This document shows, in pieces, positions 3,352-5,327 of a stretch of DNA of 5,327 nt. The stretch is from VRUE01 sp035554595 (GTDB taxonomy: Bacteria; Actinomycetota; Thermoleophilia; Solirubrobacterales; 70-9). The stretch's first letter is position 1; every line of letters starts with the position of its first letter. The DNA lies in the NCBI GenBank assembly GCA_035554595.1, contig DATMIH010000140.1:1-5327 (forward strand). The letters run 5' to 3'. A program made the translations under genes and the position numbers. The notes beneath the pieces were generated by a model. It was not told the DNA's origin and made no database searches. It was given only the letters and a program-made list of their open reading frames with translations.

Positions 3352-5327
3352 TCGGCGGTGATCTTCTCGATTTGGACGGAGACGGGGCTGCCGTTGAGCA
3401 GCGCGTTGGCGTTGCCGTCGGCGACGCCCTCGATCAGCAGGCAGGTGCCCTCGGGGACGCGCTCCTTGATGCTGACCTTGGCGCGGAGGCTGGTGCCGTT
3501 CTGGGAGACGGTGACGTCGTCGTTGGTCTGCAGTCCTAGGTGGTTTGCGTCGGGAATCGAGAGCTCGACGCGTTGCTGGGGGGCTAGGAAGCGGAGGGGT
3601 GGGTTCAGCTCGGTGATTGGGCCGGCCCAGAGGTCGCGGTAGGTGCTGAGGGCTAGGGCGCCCGGGGCCGGGTCTCCAAAACACTCAAGCGAGGCTCCTG
3701 CCGAGCGTTTTGGGGACCCGGCCCCGGGCGTCGCAGTCGGCTCAGGGACGTTCGCGGAAGCTGGGGTGTCCTGCCAGCGGATGCCGCGGCCACCGATGTC
3801 GGAGTCCGAGATGCCTGAGTAGAACGGGACGGCTTCGGCGAGGGCGGCGAAAGCTGATGGCTGCGACGAGATGCCGGTGTCGTGTCCCAGCGTCAAGGAA
3901 AGCTCCGCGAGGACGCCCCAGTTGGGACGGATGTCACCGGGGCGCGAGGCGCTTGGGCGGACTCGCTGCAAGCGGCCATCGGGGTGCGAGACCGTGCCGT
4001 CTTTCTCGGCGTGGGTCTCCAGCGGGAAGACAACGTCTGCCATCGCGGTGGTCGCGGTCTCGAAGGTTGAGAAGGCGATCACGTGGTTGGCTTTCGCCAG
4101 CGCGTTTTTCCAGGACGTGGTGTCGGGGAAGTCGCGCAGCGGGTCGACGCCGAAGAGGAGGAGCGTCTTCAGCTCACCCGATTCCAGCGCGGCGCGGATC
4201 TCCTCCGTGGCCATACCGACGTTCCCCCCATTCGCCACCTCTGAGGTAGTCAATGGGGGGCGCATAGCGCTGAGGCCTGGGCCGGCGTCAGGAAGGCAGC
4301 CGGCCTCGCGCAGGCCGCGGGCGTTTGTGAACTCGGGAACTTCGAGGAGGCCCGAGCCCTCCTTGCTCTCGAGGTCGAGTGCCGAGGCAACGTCGAGCAG
4401 GGCCTCCGCGGCCCCCTGACCACGACCGATCCGGTCTCCCCAAATGACGACGGCCCTCTCGGTGCTCTTGAGTACGTCGGCCACTGCCGGTACCCCCTCC
4501 GAACGTTTTGCGGAGTCGGCGCCGTCAACCTCAGAGGACAACCCGGGCCCTTCTCGCCGATCTCCGAGTGAGGAGGGGGTACCGGCAGTGGCCAGCGCCC
4601 CCGCCAGCTCGGAGAGGAAGCCGCCTGCCTGGCCGGGGCCGTATCGGACGATGGCCTCGGCGCCGCCGTCCAGGGTGGTCGGCGCCTCGGTTGCGACAAT
4701 CAGCTTGGCGCCGTTGCGGCGGATCGCCTTGCGGATGCGCAGGTCAAGGATCGGGCTGCTGTGCAGGGGGTCGGTGCCGACGACGAGGATCGCCCCGGCG
4801 TCGTCGATGTCGCGGACCCGGGCGGAGATCTCGGGCTGGGCGAGCCGCACCAGCGCCTCGCGGCCGGGGCCGCGCGAGGGGCGCGAGTCGATGTGCGGCG
4901 AGCCCAGCCCCTCGCGCATGATGCGCTGGACCAGATAGCCCTCCTCGTTGGAGGCGTCGCCGACGATCGCCGCGCTCTCGACGCCGCCGTGCTTCAGCGC
5001 CGCCGCGGCCTTGGCGATCGCGTCCTCCCAGCTCGCCTCGACCCCGACGCGCAGCCGCGGCCCGCGCACGCGCTCGGCGGCGTCGAACATCTCGAAGCCG
5101 TAACGACCGCGGTCACAGAGCCAGCCGTCGTCGATGTCGGGGTTGTCGCGGGCGACTACCCGCTTCACCTCCTCGTCGCGGACCGTGAAGCTGACGTTGC
5201 ACTGGCTCGGGCAGAGCGTGCAGACCGAGCCCGAGTTCTCGATGTCCCAGGGGCGGGCGCGGAACCGGTACGTGTAGCTGGTCAGCGCGCCGACCGGGCA
5301 GAGGTCGGTGATGTTGCCGTGGAAGGG
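3348..5327 (-). CDS. nuoG: NADH-quinone oxidoreductase subunit G (NuoG), 5'-truncated by the window
   Basis: This is the large iron-sulfur subunit of the complex I peripheral arm, which relays electrons from NADH along its Fe-S chain. The frame is open to the window edge, so 659 residues are visible and the true start lies outside; the GTG at 5168 is internal. Numbering from the first visible residue, CPVGAL (C10) is the last ligand of cluster N4. C36, C39, C43 and C71 form C-x2-C-x3-C-x27-C, the pattern of the extra cluster N7 known in Escherichia coli and Thermus. A molybdopterin-oxidoreductase-like domain follows, non-catalytic in this family, including VVGTDPLHSSPILDLRIRKA and LLLFGVDPLRDFPD. 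A C-terminal dinucleotide-binding-like domain ends with NALLNGSPV. Three palindromic elements interrupt the variable half at residues 245-283, 356-368 and 533-557, all in frame. The TGA stop overlaps the nuoH start as GTGA. Identity is very secure; only the N-terminus is unknown. Confidence 0.97.
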   Translation of the reverse strand, partial: PFHGNITDLCPVGALTSYTYRFRARPWDIENSGSVCTLCPSQCNVSFTVRDEEVKRVVARDNPDIDDGWLCDRGRYGFEMFDAAERVRGPRLRVGVEASWEDAIAKAAAALKHGGVESAAIVGDASNEEGYLVQRIMREGLGSPHIDSRPSRGPGREALVRLAQPEISARVRDIDDAGAILVVGTDPLHSSPILDLRIRKAIRRNGAKLIVATEAPTTLDGGAEAIVRYGPGQAGGFLSELAGALATAGTPSSLGDRREGPGLSSEVDGADSAKRSEGVPAVADVLKSTERAVVIWGDRIGRGQGAAEALLDVASALDLESKEGSGLLEVPEFTNARGLREAGCLPDAGPGLSAMRPPLTTSEVANGGNVGMATEEIRAALESGELKTLLLFGVDPLRDFPDTTSWKNALAKANHVIAFSTFETATTAMADVVFPLETHAEKDGTVSHPDGRLQRVRPSASRPGDIRPNWGVLAELSLTLGHDTGISSQPSAFAALAEAVPFYSGISDSDIGGRGIRWQDTPASANVPEPTATPGAGSPKRSAGASLECFGDPAPGALALSTYRDLWAGPITELNPPLRFLAPQQRVELSIPDANHLGLQTNDDVTVSQNGTSLRAKVSIKERVPEGTCLLIEGVADGNANALLNGSPVSVQIEKITAE
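3659..3730. repeat. R2: palindromic element in nuoG, sharing its core with R1
   Basis: Arms 3659-3686 and 3703-3730 pair over 28 positions, with one C/A mismatch (3683/3706) and one G-T (3675/3714), around the same 16-nt loop as R1. The C/A mismatch occupies the equivalent position in R1. The 30-bp core 3680-3709 is identical to 1188-1217. The outer arm differs from R1 (cgcccggggccggg against agagggggctgcggtggg) but is still self-complementary. The element encodes NuoG residues 533-557, with KRSAGASLEC at 540-549, in the same reading frame as the R1 copy. It lies in a proline/alanine-rich linker before the C-terminal LSTYRDLWAGPITE segment. Confidence 0.9.
4224..4260. repeat. R4: short palindromic element in nuoG
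   Basis: This 37-bp palindrome is centred on 4242. Outer arms 4224-4232 (ccccccatt) and 4252-4260 (aatgggggg) are perfect. The inner arms 4237-4241 and 4243-4247 (acctc/gaggt) are also perfect, with mostly unpaired bases between. It encodes residues 356-368 of the visible NuoG, reading RPPLTTSEVANGG. The central CCTCTGAGG is nearly the same as the centre of R3 (CCTCAGAGG), and its peptide TSEVANG resembles SSEVDG in R3, so R4 may be a shorter relative. It is shorter and less certain as a mobile-type element than the others. Confidence 0.6.
4479..4593. repeat. R3: 115-bp palindromic element in nuoG
   Basis: There is a perfect 22-bp terminal inverted repeat, 4479-4500 against 4572-4593. An inner stem pairs 4511-4520 with 4556-4566 through one bulged base. 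The unpaired centre contains CCTCAGAGG and CCCGGGCCC. The 16-nt stretch at 4499-4514 resembles R2 at 3701-3716 in about 14 positions (ccgaacgttttgcgga against ccgagcgttttgggga). The element is in frame and encodes about residues 246-283 of the visible NuoG, with GDRREGPGLSSEVDGADSAK followed by RSEG. That charged, glycine-rich stretch lies between two helix-like segments of the molybdopterin-like domain. The homologous stretch is expected to be shorter in other NuoG proteins (inference). Confidence 0.85.

Noticed and set aside
3352..3684. Upstream extension of the nuoH frame to 3684
   Set aside because: The added 111 codons lie inside the nuoG 3' end and encode Arg/Pro-rich sequence unlike any NuoH N-terminus. 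The GTGA overlap at 3351 gives a normal-length protein.
3348..4500. nuoG as a pseudogene disrupted by insertions
   Set aside because: The frame is open throughout, conserved blocks resume after each element, and the stop couples normally to nuoH.
3659..4593. R2-R4 as a CRISPR array or tandem repeat
   Set aside because: The units differ in length and outer sequence, spacing is irregular, and all are in frame in one gene; there are no regular spacers.

Overview
The window is one run of minus-strand genes from an operon for proton-pumping NADH:quinone oxidoreductase (respiratory complex I, NDH-1). In transcription order (right to left) it holds nuoG (5' end cut off by the window), nuoH, nuoI, nuoJ, nuoK and nuoL (3' end cut off). 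Very high G+C, frequent GTG starts, tight gene packing and the NuoL/NuoH sequence style point to a high-G+C actinobacterium. My best guess is class Thermoleophilia (Solirubrobacterales/Gaiellales-like), probably an environmental genome; this placement is an impression, not a search result.

Layout: nuoG 5327-3348; nuoH 3351-2353, whose GTG start overlaps the nuoG stop as GTGA; a 54-60 bp gap with a small inverted repeat; nuoI from about 2292 to 1750; nuoJ 1749-1138, abutting nuoI; nuoK 1141-842 and nuoL 845-1, both starting on GTGA overlaps. NuoG carries the N4 and N7 iron-sulfur ligands visible here and belongs to the peripheral arm. NuoI carries clusters N6a and N6b and hands electrons towards the quinone site formed with NuoH. 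NuoJ, NuoK and NuoL form the proton-pumping membrane arm. No stretch over 300 bases lacks a gene. I see no RNA gene, transposase, CRISPR array or convincing promoter.

The unusual content is a set of palindromic elements embedded in frame in the coding sequences: one at the end of nuoJ (R1, 1162-1243) and three in the 3' part of nuoG (R2, 3659-3730; R3, 4479-4593; R4, 4224-4260). R1 and R2 share an identical 30-bp centre, including the same 16-nt loop, read in the same frame as RSAGASLEC. Their outer arms differ in sequence between copies, yet each arm is almost perfectly complementary to its partner. R3 has a perfect 22-bp terminal inverted repeat and an inner segment resembling part of R2. 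R4 is a short palindrome whose centre resembles the middle of R3. Together they look like a family of protein-coding interspersed palindromic repeats, analogous to Rickettsia palindromic elements but unrelated in sequence as far as I can tell. A second oddity is NuoL, where the glutamate of the conserved GWE motif is replaced by alanine.
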